Of a DNA stretch of 64,000 bases, positions 8,029-17,276 are shown piece after piece; within the stretch, counting starts at the first letter, position 1; every line of letters starts with the position of its first letter. The translations under genes and the position numbers were made by a program. The notes below the pieces were generated by a model. It saw only the letters and a program-made list of their open reading frames with translations, had not been told where the DNA came from and searched no databases. The DNA comes from Bacillus sp. CGMCC 1.16541 (lineage in GTDB: Bacteria; Bacillota; Bacilli; Bacillales; Bacillaceae_H), in the NCBI RefSeq assembly GCF_003184905.1, contig NZ_QFRU01000021.1, forward strand, positions 25,203-89,202. Direction: 5' to 3'.

Positions 8029-8859
8029 GTGGAAACGAAAGACTATTTATTAACAGAGCTACAAGAGATTGAGAACTGGGAAAAAGATCAAAAAGGTGTG
8101 TGGTTTTGGGAGAAGATCACACGCTTGCCGTTTCGCATGCTCGATAAAGTGACACCGAAGTTTATTCAAAAGAAAATTGGTATGTTATTAGATGAGCTTG
8201 GAAATTACATTCAAAACGGTGGGCAGTATTTATCAAGTGAGAAATCTGTGCTGCAGTTTTTCGAAAAAAAGACAGGCATATCAACTCTTGATTTAGCAGA
8301 TGTTCAGCAAGCCCCACTTGAAGACATGAAAAAAGCTTCCTTGGAATTAACGAAAAATCGTAAAAACGCCGCCACCGTTCAAGGAGCTAGCACCGGAATT
8401 GGTGGGATTTTCACGCTTGCGATTGATATTCCAGCAATTTTAGCCATTTCGTTAAAAACCCTTCAGGAGATTGCTATTCTTCACGGGTATGATCCGAAAG
8501 ATAAAAATGAGCGTGTCTTTATCTTAAAATGTCTACAGTTCTCTACAGCGGATGTGGTTGGAAAAGAGGCGATTTTAAATGAAATTGCTGATTTTCATAA
8601 TGAAGAACGAAAATCAACAGAAGTCATTTCACAATTGCAAGGTTGGAGAGAAGTCACGTTAACATTCACAGAATCATTCGGGTGGAAAAAGTTATTCCAA
8701 ATGGTTCCTGTTGCGGGTATTCTGTTTGGTGCATTTGCGAACCGTTCGATGATTAATGATCTTGCAGAAACAGGAACGATGTTGTATCAAAAAAGACGGA
8801 TTATGGAGAGATTAGTGATTGTATCTGACCCTCAAAGTAACAAGGAGCAAGGAATGTGA
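8029..8859 (+). CDS. EcsC-family protein
   Basis: A 276-residue protein starting at GTG after a GGTGA ribosome site. The middle (ATVQGASTGIGGIFTLAIDI followed by PAILAISLKTLQEIA) is the hydrophobic, glycine-rich core of the EcsC domain, and a second glycine-rich hydrophobic segment (VPVAGILFGAFANRS) follows. The family takes its name from the third protein of the B. subtilis ecs transporter locus, but this gene is not beside an ABC transporter, so it is a stand-alone paralogue. The molecular role of the domain is unknown. It overlaps the next gene by four bases, so translation is probably coupled. Confidence 0.8.
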   Translation: METKDYLLTELQEIENWEKDQKGVWFWEKITRLPFRMLDKVTPKFIQKKIGMLLDELGNYIQNGGQYLSSEKSVLQFFEKKTGISTLDLADVQQAPLEDMKKASLELTKNRKNAATVQGASTGIGGIFTLAIDIPAILAISLKTLQEIAILHGYDPKDKNERVFILKCLQFSTADVVGKEAILNEIADFHNEERKSTEVISQLQGWREVTLTFTESFGWKKLFQMVPVAGILFGAFANRSMINDLAETGTMLYQKRRIMERLVIVSDPQSNKEQGM

Positions 8860-9251
8860 TAGCCGATTTTCTCTATAGTATGGGAGTTCGAGGATTAGAC
8901 GACCTTCCCATTACGATTGGACTCCTTATCATCGTTCCATGGAACTTCGTATTATGCATCATTCACTTCTTTAAAGAAGGAAACGAAGGCAATCTTTTCG
9001 TCCGATTACTCGCATTTCTTATGTTTGTGTTGATGTACGGAAAACAAGCTTTTATGTCACTATTAGGATTTTATCTCTTAGGTGTAGGTCTCTTCATCTT
9101 TTCAACTGAATCCATCATAAGTTGGATTTTCGCAGCTGCGTTCATGGCTTGTGGGGGTGGAGTCATTTATCAAAGTTATCCTCGATACATTGAGATAGGT
9201 AACGAGAAGAAGAAATCATCGAAAAAAGCACATAAGAAGAGAGTGAATTAA
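8856..9251 (+). CDS. Hypothetical four-helix membrane protein
   Basis: A 131-residue protein starting at a GTG that overlaps the stop of the EcsC-family gene, with AAGGAG just upstream. It has about four hydrophobic helices (residues roughly 18-37, 46-62, 66-82 and 88-106) and a strongly basic tail (EKKKSSKKAHKKR). The coupling suggests it works with the EcsC-domain protein at the membrane. I do not recognise the family. The 319-bp inverted-repeat element begins at its stop codon. Confidence 0.7.
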   Translation: MIADFLYSMGVRGLDDLPITIGLLIIVPWNFVLCIIHFFKEGNEGNLFVRLLAFLMFVLMYGKQAFMSLLGFYLLGVGLFIFSTESIISWIFAAAFMACGGGVIYQSYPRYIEIGNEKKKSSKKAHKKRVN

Positions 9252-9568
9252 AGAGGGTGGGACATAACGAAATGATTCCTTCTCAAAAACGAACAATACC
9301 GTTTCTATCATCGTTATGTTACAACAACAAGTTCGTTCCATTTCGCTCCAGCCACTCGCTTTCCGCGGAGAGGACCCTGAGTCTCCTCGTTTCCTGCGGG
9401 GACTCAGTCTTTCCTCTATTTCCCGCAGGAGTCGAGTGTCCTACGCTCCATTCCACTATTCTTTTAAACTCGTCTTTCAAACTGGGGAATATCCGAACTA
9501 TAAAGAGTATATAACTCAAAATTGTTCGAATATATTATCAACTGAAACACTTATGTCCCAACCTCTTT
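9250..9568. repeat. 319-bp MITE-like structured repeat with 18-bp terminal inverted repeats
   Basis: The ends AAAGAGGGTGGGACATAA (9250-9267) and TTATGTCCCAACCTCTTT (9551-9568) are inverted repeats with one mismatch. The core is unusually structured and GC-rich for this region: CCTGCGGG ... CCCGCAGG, CTGAGTC ... GACTCAG and GCCACTCG ... CGAGTG all pair. Short frames inside it look like structure-driven artefacts. Similar GC-rich repeats beginning near TTCGCTCCAGCCACTCGC occur in many Bacillus genomes. The element encodes no transposase. Its left end overlaps the stop codon of the upstream gene and may act as its terminator. A minimal copy of the same ends lies at 27838-27890. Confidence 0.7.
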
Positions 9569-9900
9569 TGTTATAACTTGGACGCCAAACGGATGCCATA
9601 TTTTCATTAAACTCTTCTTCTAGAAACCACATAGGCAAAAAAACCTACATAAATTTTAATCGAAAATAAATAGATTTCATCATTCTGACATTTTTTAACT
9701 ATGTTATAGTTGAAAAGATTGATAATTTATTTTATTTATCAGTACGTTTCTTCCTTGAAAAAATGGGTTTTTATATAGTGATGAAGATCTAGTGAGAGGA
9801 TAAGCGCATTTTATGTAGAAAAATAGTATAAATGATTTTTTGTAAAGATAAATAAGTCATAGATATAGAGAAGCGAACGTGTACAGAGGGGGATAGGGCG
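9569..9900. other. Gene-free AT-rich stretch upstream of the LXG operon
   Basis: No coding frame with a ribosome site is visible. The stretch is AT-rich and should carry the promoter of the type VII effector operon, but no -35/-10 pair with good spacing stands out. Confidence 0.5.
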
Positions 9901-10245
9901 TTGTCTTTATTTCATTATTATGGACTCTTAAAAGAGAAACAAGAACAGCTTGATCGACTACAGAATTGTCACAATCAGCTTCAAGGAATCAAGCAAGAAT
10001 TTTGGAGCTTTCGAAGGTCAATTACTACGCCAGAATTATCATCAGCTACGTGGCAAGGGTCGCTTGCGGAGCGGTTTCAAGATATTCGATCGGATGGGAT
10101 TTTTCACTTCTATCAAGATCTTGAATCAAACCAACTTGCTCATATTTTATCAATTATTATTAATAAGGTGCAACGATTACAGAACGAAATTGAATCGATT
10201 CAGCAGATTATTCATTCACTCGAACTGCAATTGTTAGAAGAGTGA
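9901..10245 (+). CDS. DUF5082/YwqH-like LXG-operon partner
   Basis: A 114-residue all-helical protein starting at TTG, with GAGGGGGAT about seven bases upstream. It has two long helices with heptad spacing (LKEKQEQLDRLQNCHNQLQG and IINKVQRLQNEIESIQQIIH) around a Trp-containing turn. This is the layout of the YwqH (DUF5082) family, which sits first in LXG toxin operons and is thought to act as a targeting partner for type VII secretion. The next two genes match the rest of such an operon, which supports the call more than the sequence alone. Confidence 0.7.
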   Translation: MSLFHYYGLLKEKQEQLDRLQNCHNQLQGIKQEFWSFRRSITTPELSSATWQGSLAERFQDIRSDGIFHFYQDLESNQLAHILSIIINKVQRLQNEIESIQQIIHSLELQLLEE

Positions 10246-10365
10246 GCTGGTTATCAGATAACCTTTTCACATTTTTATCGAACATCAAATCCTTAGATTG
10301 TTGGTGTTTCCGTTTATAACATGTTTTGTAAAACGAAAAAACCTAATAGTAAAGTAGTGATGAGT

Positions 10366-10662
10366 ATGAAAGAGATAAAATTAACATTTAATGACATTGA
10401 ACAAGTTGTAAAGGGGATGGAGACTGCTTCATCTGCTTTTGAGCCCCAATTGCCAAAGGATGTCGTGAAAAATAATCAGTTAGATGTTGTCGAGGAAATG
10501 GAACAGATTAACGCGTTGCTTGAAAAGGTGATGGTAAGCTACAAAGCGATTTTGGCTCAAAATGAACGAATGCTTAGACATTCTGTAGAAGCAATGAAAA
10601 CAGCGGATGAGTCCTTAAAAACCTCCATGTCGTTAAAAGGTGTTGCGGAGGTAGAGAAATGA
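10366..10662 (+). CDS. DUF5344/YwqI-like LXG-operon partner
   Basis: About 98 residues from ATG (MKEIKLTFNDIEQVVKGMET); an ATG two codons upstream (10360) is an alternative. The small helical-hairpin size and the EIKLTF start are typical of the YwqI (DUF5344) family, WXG100-sized proteins that pair with the N-terminal LXG domain and are needed for its export by the type VII (Yuk/Ess) machine. It overlaps the toxin gene by four bases (ATGA), so translation is coupled. No core secretion genes are in the window. Confidence 0.72.
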   Translation: MKEIKLTFNDIEQVVKGMETASSAFEPQLPKDVVKNNQLDVVEEMEQINALLEKVMVSYKAILAQNERMLRHSVEAMKTADESLKTSMSLKGVAEVEK

Positions 10663-12074
10663 AAGTATTAGATGTCTCAAGTCTGCATGCTTCGCTTGAA
10701 GAAACCATGCAGGCAATTGATGAAAAGGTTGAAAGTCTTGAAGTCATTGAAGCGTCAATCGTTGAGTTAATCAACTCAAATGATTCGTTTAACGGAAAAG
10801 GGGCAGAGGCGATTAAGCTTTTCTATCAATCTTGCCATCAGCCATTTTTATTAAAGCTTAAACAAGTGCTCACATCATATAAGTCAAAGTTATTCGTGTG
10901 TAAAAATGGGTTGAGTTCTCTTGAACCAGATGAAAGAGGATTTATTCGCCAGGAATTTCTTCAAGGGGAACTTATTAATAAACTAATTGAAATACAAAAC
11001 TATACAAATGATGTCACAATGGATGCGAACCGGCTCATTTCAAGCATCCTAGATATCGTTCCACTTGAGCAGTTAGATGACACGATGTTTAATGAACAAG
11101 TTTTACAAGCGAAACATACGGTTAATGATACAGTGAGCCACTTAGACAGTTTTGATTTGCAGAATACGTCATCTTTCAATGAACTAACGGGAGATCTACA
11201 GCTTTTAAGTACTTACATAGAAGAGATGGGCTCGAAAGTTAGCACGAACCCAAGAGCGCTCGAACAGTTTAGTCCACTGCAAGTATTTATGAGTCCAGCT
11301 CATGCTTCATTACTAGCTAGTATCCGCTCAACACCTATGTATTTCTTCACAGATGGAACGATTCCAGCCAATAAGTCTACACAGTCGATTTATGCATTGA
11401 ATTCGCATGCGACGTCTCCTTATCACTGGTTAGGCTTGGATTTTGCGCCAAGTGGTATATCGGCTGAGAAAAAAGTCGAGCCAGCGCCTACCTATCTTGC
11501 TGGGGAGACGGTGGAAAATGGTGATTTTACATTTTCAGCTGGAGCAGGTAAAGTAGAAAACGATTGGTCAGGTTTAGACGGAGACGGTCAACTTGGCGGA
11601 AGTAGTACGCTAACAGGAATTCACACAGGAGTGCAGCACGACACAGCCGTGATTGATAGCAGCTTTAGTCAAGACATTGGAAAAGCTGAAGCGCAAGCAA
11701 GCATTGGTGGAAAGAGTGTACTTCCATTAGTGAAAGCAGGAGGAACGGTATACGGTGCTGAAGTACGTTCTCAAGTGGACAAAGACGTGAACTATGTGGG
11801 CCGTACGGGAGTCGAAGCAAAAGGTGAGATTTTAAAAGCAGGTGCTTATGCAGGAGTCGATAATAGTTCAATTGGATTCGGTGCCAAAGCAGCTGTAGCA
11901 GAAGGAGAAATCTCAGGGATTATCCCAATACCGTTTACTGACTATAACATTAAAGGAACCGCTGGTGCTTCTGCATTTGGTGCAGGAGGGGAAGCGAAGA
12001 TTGGAAAAGAAACGATGATTGATCTTCGTCTTTTAATCGGAGTGAAGCTAGGCATCAGTTTTGAAAAAGAGTAA
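10659..12074 (+). CDS. LXG-domain polymorphic toxin with unassigned glycine-rich C-terminal domain
   Basis: A 471-residue protein. The N-terminal ~210 residues are helical, start MKVLDVSSLHASLEETMQ and carry NDSFNGKGAEAIK near 45-57, as expected for an LXG type VII secretion domain. A linker (to about 285) leads to a C-terminal domain rich in Gly, Ala, Lys and Glu with repeated short units (GKAEAQASIGG, GVEAKGEILKAGAYAG, GFGAKAAVAEGE, GASAFGAGGEAK), ending LRLLIGVKLGISF. No nuclease, deaminase, NADase or ADP-ribosyltransferase motif is visible. Glycine-rich LXG toxins that act on membranes are known (glycine-zipper TelE), and the membrane-protein neighbours fit a membrane target; this is inference. 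GGAGGTAGAGAA precedes the ATG. Confidence 0.78.
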   Translation: MKVLDVSSLHASLEETMQAIDEKVESLEVIEASIVELINSNDSFNGKGAEAIKLFYQSCHQPFLLKLKQVLTSYKSKLFVCKNGLSSLEPDERGFIRQEFLQGELINKLIEIQNYTNDVTMDANRLISSILDIVPLEQLDDTMFNEQVLQAKHTVNDTVSHLDSFDLQNTSSFNELTGDLQLLSTYIEEMGSKVSTNPRALEQFSPLQVFMSPAHASLLASIRSTPMYFFTDGTIPANKSTQSIYALNSHATSPYHWLGLDFAPSGISAEKKVEPAPTYLAGETVENGDFTFSAGAGKVENDWSGLDGDGQLGGSSTLTGIHTGVQHDTAVIDSSFSQDIGKAEAQASIGGKSVLPLVKAGGTVYGAEVRSQVDKDVNYVGRTGVEAKGEILKAGAYAGVDNSSIGFGAKAAVAEGEISGIIPIPFTDYNIKGTAGASAFGAGGEAKIGKETMIDLRLLIGVKLGISFEKE

Positions 12075-12142
12075 GATAAAAGCCGCTTCTTTTCTCCTTA
12101 AGACTGATAGGGAAACCTCGTTTGAAAGGAGCAACTGGGATT

Positions 12143-12466
12143 ATGGCAAATGAAATTAATTCTTTAGTCATTGACAAAGGAACCGATTTATTACCAATCG
12201 GGACAGTCGTCTTATTAGATATCATGGTACAACCTCTTATGATTTACGGAAGAATGCAGCAACAAGCAGATAAAGAAGGGGTATGGGATTATGTTGCGTG
12301 TCCTTATCCACAAGGACATATCTCGGAAGAAACGAACGTATTTTTTAACCATGTTCAAATTAAACAAGTGATTTTTAAAGGTTTTGAATCTGAAGGCGAA
12401 CAGCTTATGAAAGAAAAACTAAAATCATTAAGCGCAAGGAACGATTCAGATGAAAAAAATCATTAA
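12143..12466 (+). CDS. DUF4176 family protein
   Basis: A 107-residue protein from ATG 12143 (MANEINSLVIDKG); AAAGGAG lies about 12 bases upstream. LPIGTVVLLDIMVQPLMIYGR followed by WDYVACPYPQGH is the DUF4176 signature: a small beta-barrel-like protein common in type VII secretion and LXG operons of Firmicutes. It may be an accessory or immunity factor; the family role is not firmly known. It overlaps the next gene by 17 bases. Confidence 0.8.
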   Translation: MANEINSLVIDKGTDLLPIGTVVLLDIMVQPLMIYGRMQQQADKEGVWDYVACPYPQGHISEETNVFFNHVQIKQVIFKGFESEGEQLMKEKLKSLSARNDSDEKNH

Positions 12467-12791
12467 TTGGTTGATTGAACCGTATGTGATTGTACGGTCA
12501 GAGTTTCAACTGTTCGCGCAGTTAAAAAACCAACAATCGACTCCGAAAGAAGAAAGAATGAGGATTTATCAACTTCAAGCCTTTAACATCATGCTGCTTT
12601 TAGTATATTCGCTATTTTTTATCTCATTTTTTGTATACATTGGCATGATTGTGGTGGTGGAATGGTATGCACTTTCAGGTGTATTAGTGGGCCTTCTAAT
12701 GATGAGTGTCATCAAATTTCTTCAAAAGCATCGCTATTTAAAGCGTCGTAACGCGTTTATTAAAAACGACCCAACATTAATTGAATCTTAA
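12450..12791 (+). CDS. Two-helix membrane protein, candidate immunity protein
   Basis: A 113-residue protein starting inside the end of the DUF4176 gene. After a basic amphipathic N-terminus come two strong transmembrane helices (about residues 47-68 and 73-92) and a Lys/Arg-rich tail (KHRYLKRRNAFIK). Position two genes after an LXG toxin is where cognate immunity genes usually lie, and membrane-acting LXG toxins are neutralised by membrane proteins. I know no family match; the immunity role is inference. Confidence 0.6.
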   Translation: MKKIINWLIEPYVIVRSEFQLFAQLKNQQSTPKEERMRIYQLQAFNIMLLLVYSLFFISFFVYIGMIVVVEWYALSGVLVGLLMMSVIKFLQKHRYLKRRNAFIKNDPTLIES

Positions 12792-12813
12792 CAAGCAGAG
12801 AGGACAGGTTTCA

Positions 12814-13371
12814 TTGAAAAAACTTAGTTTAATCATCGTTGCACTTCTACTCGTACTTGTCGGCTGTAGTAATGATTCTACTGAAAAAGAAACGAGTAAC
12901 GAGCAGTCAAAATCTGCAAGCGAGTCAAAAAAGAGTGAATTATCTTATGAAGAAAAACAGCAAGAAATTGTGGATTTTATTAACGAAGATATGAATGAAA
13001 TTGCGACACATGAAACAAAAGCAAATGAAGCATTAGCAACGGTTTCAGGTGAGAATTTTAAAAATGATACAGAGTTGCTTGCTGTGTTAACAAGTGACGT
13101 CATTCCAGAGTATGAAAAAGCGGTTGAAAAAGCGAAATCACTTGATGTAAAGGTTGACGAATTAAAACCAATCACCGCTCAAATTGAAGAAGCGACAAGC
13201 ATTTACTATGAAGCGCTGTTGCTTGAAAAAGAAGCGTTAGAAAAGCAGGACAAAGGGCTAATTAATGAGTCAAATGCAAAAGGCGAAGAATACGCAAAAG
13301 CGATTAAAGAGTATCATGAAACGATGAAAAAAGTGACAAGTGAATACGGCATTAATTATCAACAAGACTAA
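12814..13371 (+). CDS. Coiled-coil lipoprotein at the end of the LXG operon
   Basis: About 185 residues starting at TTG, with AGAGGACAGG upstream. A signal peptide ends in the lipobox LVGC (LLLVLVGCSNDS), so the protein should be lipidated at that Cys and anchored outside the membrane. A Ser/Glu/Lys-rich spacer is followed by three to four long helices (EKQQEIVDFINEDMN, YEKAVEKAKSLDVKV, EEATSIYYEALLLEKEALEK). It lies 22 bases after the two-helix protein and is the last gene before the terminator. Lipoproteins occur in several type VII effector loci as accessory or immunity factors. The function is not assigned. Confidence 0.7.
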   Translation: MKKLSLIIVALLLVLVGCSNDSTEKETSNEQSKSASESKKSELSYEEKQQEIVDFINEDMNEIATHETKANEALATVSGENFKNDTELLAVLTSDVIPEYEKAVEKAKSLDVKVDELKPITAQIEEATSIYYEALLLEKEALEKQDKGLINESNAKGEEYAKAIKEYHETMKKVTSEYGINYQQD

Positions 13372-13403
13372 CAAGGTTGTTCTTACCAAAAGCTAACATC
13401 ATA

Positions 13404-13438
13404 AAAAAGAAGTGAACACAATCGTTCACTTCTTTTTT
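13404..13438. terminator. Bidirectional terminator between the LXG operon and the P450 gene
   Basis: AAAAGAAGTGAAC and GTTCACTTCTTTTTT flank ACAATC. The A run on the left and T run on the right serve the two convergent units. Confidence 0.85.
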
Positions 13439-13442
13439 GTCT

Positions 13443-16400
13443 TTAAGCTCCTGCCCATACATCTTTGGCGTAACGGCCTTCGGTTTCAAGTTGTTGTAAC
13501 CAGTTTGTAGCTTCTTCTTCTGTTGTTTTATAGAGCTTGCTATATGCTTTAATGAGCGTCTTTTCAACATCAGGAGCCATTTTACTTCCATCACCGCAAA
13601 TGTAAAGGCGGCCATGTTCTTTTAAAAGAGGAAGCACATCATTCCCTGTTTTAGCTAACTGGTGCTGTACATACATTTTTGGCTGTCCTTCACATCGTGA
13701 GAATGCAGTATGAAGCGTGATGAGTCCTTCTTGCTCTGCTTGCATTAGCTCTTCTTTGTATAAGTAATCATGCTCAGGGTTGCGACACCCAAAATAAAGA
13801 TGAGCCGGTCCGAGCGCTTCTCCTTGTTTCATTAACATGCGACGAGCTTGAATGAAGCCTCGAAACGGTGCAATCCCTGTTCCTGGTCCAATGAGTACCA
13901 TCGGTGTTTCAGGATCAGCTGGCAGTTGAAAGTGAGATTGTGGTGTTTGAATAAAACAAGCAATCGTCTCGCCAACAGAGCGATTAGCTAAGTAATTCGA
14001 AGCCGTTCCTTTGTATTCACCGTTTCCGCTCCACGCTTCTCCACGAACCACACCTACTGTGATACTTGCTTCACCCTCATGAACAAGAGGAGAGCTAGAG
14101 ATTGAGTAGTACCGCGCTTTTAATGGTGGTAATAGAGATAAAAATTGTTCAAAAGGCATCTCGCATGCTCGGTATTGCTCGATAAGTTCAAGCATTGTGA
14201 CACGCTTGCGCAGAATGTCTCGTTTATACACCTCATCTTCGAGTAACTGTTCAAGTTCCACAACATGCGGTGGACATACTGTTTGGGCAGCGATTGCACG
14301 AATCTGTGCTCGTGTTGCCGGCTCCTGCAATTCCACATAGTTTGCAAGCAATTCACCTAATCGAACGGGCTTCTCTATTGGAAGGTGAGTCGAGCTTCCA
14401 TCATCTTCGAGCACTACATACTGCTGATGATCTAATCCAAAGCGAGAAAGCACGCGCTTCACAAGATCATCAGCATTTTGTGGAATCACACCGAGATGAT
14501 CCCCTTCTTGATACATCGCGCCTTCTGGAAGTGTCAGCTCAATATGACGTGTGCTTCGCTCGCTATTGGCATGCTGTAGCTCACGGTTTTGCTTCACAAC
14601 AGCAGTAAATGCGTCATGTGTATGAGCTAGTGGTGTGTCACTTACACCGCTCACAAGCTTCATGGACAACGAACTTGTAGACGTATCCCCATCATGGAAT
14701 TCAAGGTTTAGCGCCTCCGCTAGGTTTGGCCAAAGCGCTTCCGTCCATTTTTCATAATCCCCTTCAAAATCTTCGCTTGCGTCACCATAGCCACTAGGAG
14801 AGATGCGAGTTGCACCTTTTTTCGTTAACTGATCATCAATGAATGTTGGCACTTTTTGATACGTTGTAGCCCAATTACGGTCGCCACAGCCGAACAGCGC
14901 ATAACGAACGCCCTCAACTGAATCCACTTCTGATAGCCACTCGACGAATTGCTGCGCATTATCAGGTGGATGACCGTTATAAGAAGCTGACACCATCAGA
15001 ACCGCACCTTCTGTTGGTAACGTATTAACGTAATCGTTTAACGGTGCGACAGTCGTTTCAAATCCTTGCTTTCTTCCGGTCTCTGCTAAGTCACGTGCCA
15101 AGCTTTCAGCTGTGCCAAGGTTGGAACCATACAAAACGAGTAATGGCGTACCGTGTGTCGGGATATCGGCTTGCTTTACTGATTCTTTCTTTGATTCGTT
15201 CTCATTTGAAAGAGGCGTTAAAAAAGAAGCCAATGAACGACGAGGACGTACTTTCATCGTGAGTCCTTCTGGTTTTAATGTTAATGCTTCTTTCACATCA
15301 AGCTCATACTTTTCGTTAGGAATAAATTCAAAGTGTTGAATCATCATCCCGAGAACGAGTGTCGCTTCATGCAAAGCAAACTGCTGTCCGATACAAGCAC
15401 GTTGACCATTTCCAAATGGCTTATACGCATGATGTGGAATAGAAGAAGGGTCTTCAAAGCGTTCTGGAAGAAACGATTCCACATCTTCTCCCCATACCGA
15501 TTCATCACGGTGAATTTCTGGGATTAATAACGTAAAGATGTCTTCTTTCTGCACTGCATACTCATTCTGTAGTGTTGTATCTTCTTTCGCATACACTGAA
15601 AAAGCAGGAGCTGTTGGCCAAAGGCGCAGCGTTTCATTTAAAATCATGCGAATGTATTTTAACTGCTTCACCGCTTTATAACCAGGCGTGGCGTCACCTA
15701 ACACTTCATCGACTTCTTGTTGCGCTTTTTTCAATTTGTCAGGATGATTCATTAAAAAATAAAGCGCAAAGGAGAGAAGTCCACTTGTTGTTTCATGACC
15801 AGCAATTAAAAATGTAATAATCTGAAAGCGGATGTTTTCATCGTCAAGAGCTTCACCTGTTTCAGGATCAACGCCTTTTAACATATGAGAGAGAAGGTCA
15901 TCTTCGCCCTGATCACCATTTCTCTTTCGCTCAGCAATCAAGTCGTCCACAAGTGAAAACATATAGGTAATGTCTTCATTAAATTGTTTTTTTGATTTAA
16001 TCATCAATTTATCTTGAACACCAAGACGCTGTGTTTGGTTCATTGCTTCATCTAAGGCACGAACCATACTATGAACAAATGGGTGAGCATTTTCGCGATA
16101 AAAGCTATTAAATCGATAGTTAAACCCACATAATCCAATTGTATCTAACGTTAAACGAGTCATATCTTCAGGAACATCAACATCTTCATTTGAGTTTAAA
16201 CGTGCCCACTTTTGAACAAGTTGAATAGCGATATCTACCATCTTGTCATGGTAGCCTTTCATTGCTTGTTGACTAAAACTAGGCAATAAAATATTGTGGG
16301 CTTTTTTCCAATTTGGCTCGGTCGTTTCACTTGTAAAAAGTCCATCTCCACCAAATGCACGCACTTTTTGAAGCGCAGGTCCTACTTTTTTATCAAAACG

Positions 16401-16601
16401 CGTTTCATCACATACTTCTGCAGCAAGAGAAGCGCTTGAAACAAAGTTACTTACACGTCCAGGAGATTGAAAGCGATAAAGAGGTCCAAGCTCTCTCGCA
16501 AGCTTCATAAACGATTGAACGGGCTTTTCTTTATCAATCACCGGAAGGCTTCCTAGTGGTCCATATGTTTTTGGCTGTGGTAATGATTGTAATGTTTTCA
16601 T
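13443..16601 (-). CDS. cyp102A: Self-sufficient cytochrome P450-NADPH reductase fusion, CYP102A (P450 BM3) family
   Basis: A 1052-residue soluble fusion that hydroxylates or epoxidises fatty acids using NADPH and O2. The heme domain has the oxygen-activating I-helix AGHETTSG, the ExxR segment (NETLRLWPT) and the heme-thiolate loop [13 protein letters not shown] near residue 400. A linker leads to a flavodoxin-like FMN domain ([18 protein letters not shown]), then a FAD/NADPH ferredoxin-reductase module with [21 protein letters not shown] and YICGDG motifs. Long stretches match B. megaterium CYP102A1, including GDGLFTS with the Phe equivalent to Phe87, but overall divergence suggests an A2/A3/A5-like or separate member. 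GAGGTGAT precedes the ATG. It is transcribed behind the Bm3R1-type repressor gene. Confidence 0.95.
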   Translation of the reverse strand: MKTLQSLPQPKTYGPLGSLPVIDKEKPVQSFMKLARELGPLYRFQSPGRVSNFVSSASLAAEVCDETRFDKKVGPALQKVRAFGGDGLFTSETTEPNWKKAHNILLPSFSQQAMKGYHDKMVDIAIQLVQKWARLNSNEDVDVPEDMTRLTLDTIGLCGFNYRFNSFYRENAHPFVHSMVRALDEAMNQTQRLGVQDKLMIKSKKQFNEDITYMFSLVDDLIAERKRNGDQGEDDLLSHMLKGVDPETGEALDDENIRFQIITFLIAGHETTSGLLSFALYFLMNHPDKLKKAQQEVDEVLGDATPGYKAVKQLKYIRMILNETLRLWPTAPAFSVYAKEDTTLQNEYAVQKEDIFTLLIPEIHRDESVWGEDVESFLPERFEDPSSIPHHAYKPFGNGQRACIGQQFALHEATLVLGMMIQHFEFIPNEKYELDVKEALTLKPEGLTMKVRPRRSLASFLTPLSNENESKKESVKQADIPTHGTPLLVLYGSNLGTAESLARDLAETGRKQGFETTVAPLNDYVNTLPTEGAVLMVSASYNGHPPDNAQQFVEWLSEVDSVEGVRYALFGCGDRNWATTYQKVPTFIDDQLTKKGATRISPSGYGDASEDFEGDYEKWTEALWPNLAEALNLEFHDGDTSTSSLSMKLVSGVSDTPLAHTHDAFTAVVKQNRELQHANSERSTRHIELTLPEGAMYQEGDHLGVIPQNADDLVKRVLSRFGLDHQQYVVLEDDGSSTHLPIEKPVRLGELLANYVELQEPATRAQIRAIAAQTVCPPHVVELEQLLEDEVYKRDILRKRVTMLELIEQYRACEMPFEQFLSLLPPLKARYYSISSSPLVHEGEASITVGVVRGEAWSGNGEYKGTASNYLANRSVGETIACFIQTPQSHFQLPADPETPMVLIGPGTGIAPFRGFIQARRMLMKQGEALGPAHLYFGCRNPEHDYLYKEELMQAEQEGLITLHTAFSRCEGQPKMYVQHQLAKTGNDVLPLLKEHGRLYICGDGSKMAPDVEKTLIKAYSKLYKTTEEEATNWLQQLETEGRYAKDVWAGA

Positions 16602-16634
16602 GAAAAAATCACCTCATTTTTTAGAGTGAAAAAA

Positions 16635-16654
16635 CGGAATGAATATTCATTCCT
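16635..16654. promoter_or_regulatory. Palindromic operator of the Bm3R1-type repressor (P450 side)
   Basis: CGGAATGAATATTCATTCCT is an 18-bp perfect palindrome (GGAATGAATATTCATTCC, 16636-16653) between the repressor and the P450 gene. It resembles the palindromic site bound by Bm3R1 in B. megaterium. A second near-identical site precedes the repressor gene. Confidence 0.75.
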
Positions 16655-16679
16655 AATGGAATAAAGAGAGAGATCTCTC

Positions 16680-17258
16680 TTATTGATGCAATCGAACAGC
16701 GTCCCAAAAGCTTTCTTCGACTTGTGTTAATAAATGACTTTCCGGTTCAATCTCACCTGATCGAACGAGACGCTGAAGCTCAAGAAATGCTCCATACATA
16801 ATGGCCATTAAAACGGAAGAAGGCAAATCTTTTATTTTGCATTGCTTTTTTCCTTCATCAAAAAAGGTGATAAAGATCGTGAGTAACTGAGTGAAGCAGT
16901 CACGACTCTCTTTAGTTAAGAAATGAGCATCACTATGCATTCGAATAAAATAGAGTGCATGACTATTTTCAGTTGTAAACTGAATCATCGCATTAAAAAT
17001 GTACTGAAACTGCTTTCGAATCTCTCCATCATATGGAAATTCGGCCTGGATCGTATGAGTAAAAGTTTCTACATATTGTTGAAACAGCTCATTCACCAGT
17101 ACTTCTTTGTTTTCAAAATAACGATAAATCGTTCCTGCTCCTACACCTGCAGATGTCGCAATCATCGGAATTGTTGTCGCATCAAACCCACGCTCCGCAA
17201 ATAAAAACAGGGCGCTCGATAAAATACTGTCGCGTTTTGACGGTGTTGTTCTCATCAA
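16680..17258 (-). CDS. bm3R1: TetR-family repressor, Bm3R1/FatR type
   Basis: A 192-residue protein with an N-terminal TetR helix-turn-helix at about residues 8-55 (RDSILSSALFLFAERGFDAT, then AGVGAGTIYRYFENKE). The helical C-terminal ligand domain should sense fatty acids or related lipids. Length and position match Bm3R1, the repressor that precedes P450 BM3 in B. megaterium and is released by fatty acids and barbiturates. The two genes are co-oriented and 78 bases apart. Palindromic operators lie in front of both, so the protein should repress itself and the monooxygenase. Confidence 0.9.
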   Translation of the reverse strand: MMRTTPSKRDSILSSALFLFAERGFDATTIPMIATSAGVGAGTIYRYFENKEVLVNELFQQYVETFTHTIQAEFPYDGEIRKQFQYIFNAMIQFTTENSHALYFIRMHSDAHFLTKESRDCFTQLLTIFITFFDEGKKQCKIKDLPSSVLMAIMYGAFLELQRLVRSGEIEPESHLLTQVEESFWDAVRLHQ

Positions 17259-17276
17259 TCTTCAGCCTTTCATTTA

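Noticed and set aside
9257..9576. Three short overlapping frames inside the 319-bp repeat
   Set aside because: They exist on both strands because the GC-rich core lacks stops; none has a ribosome site.
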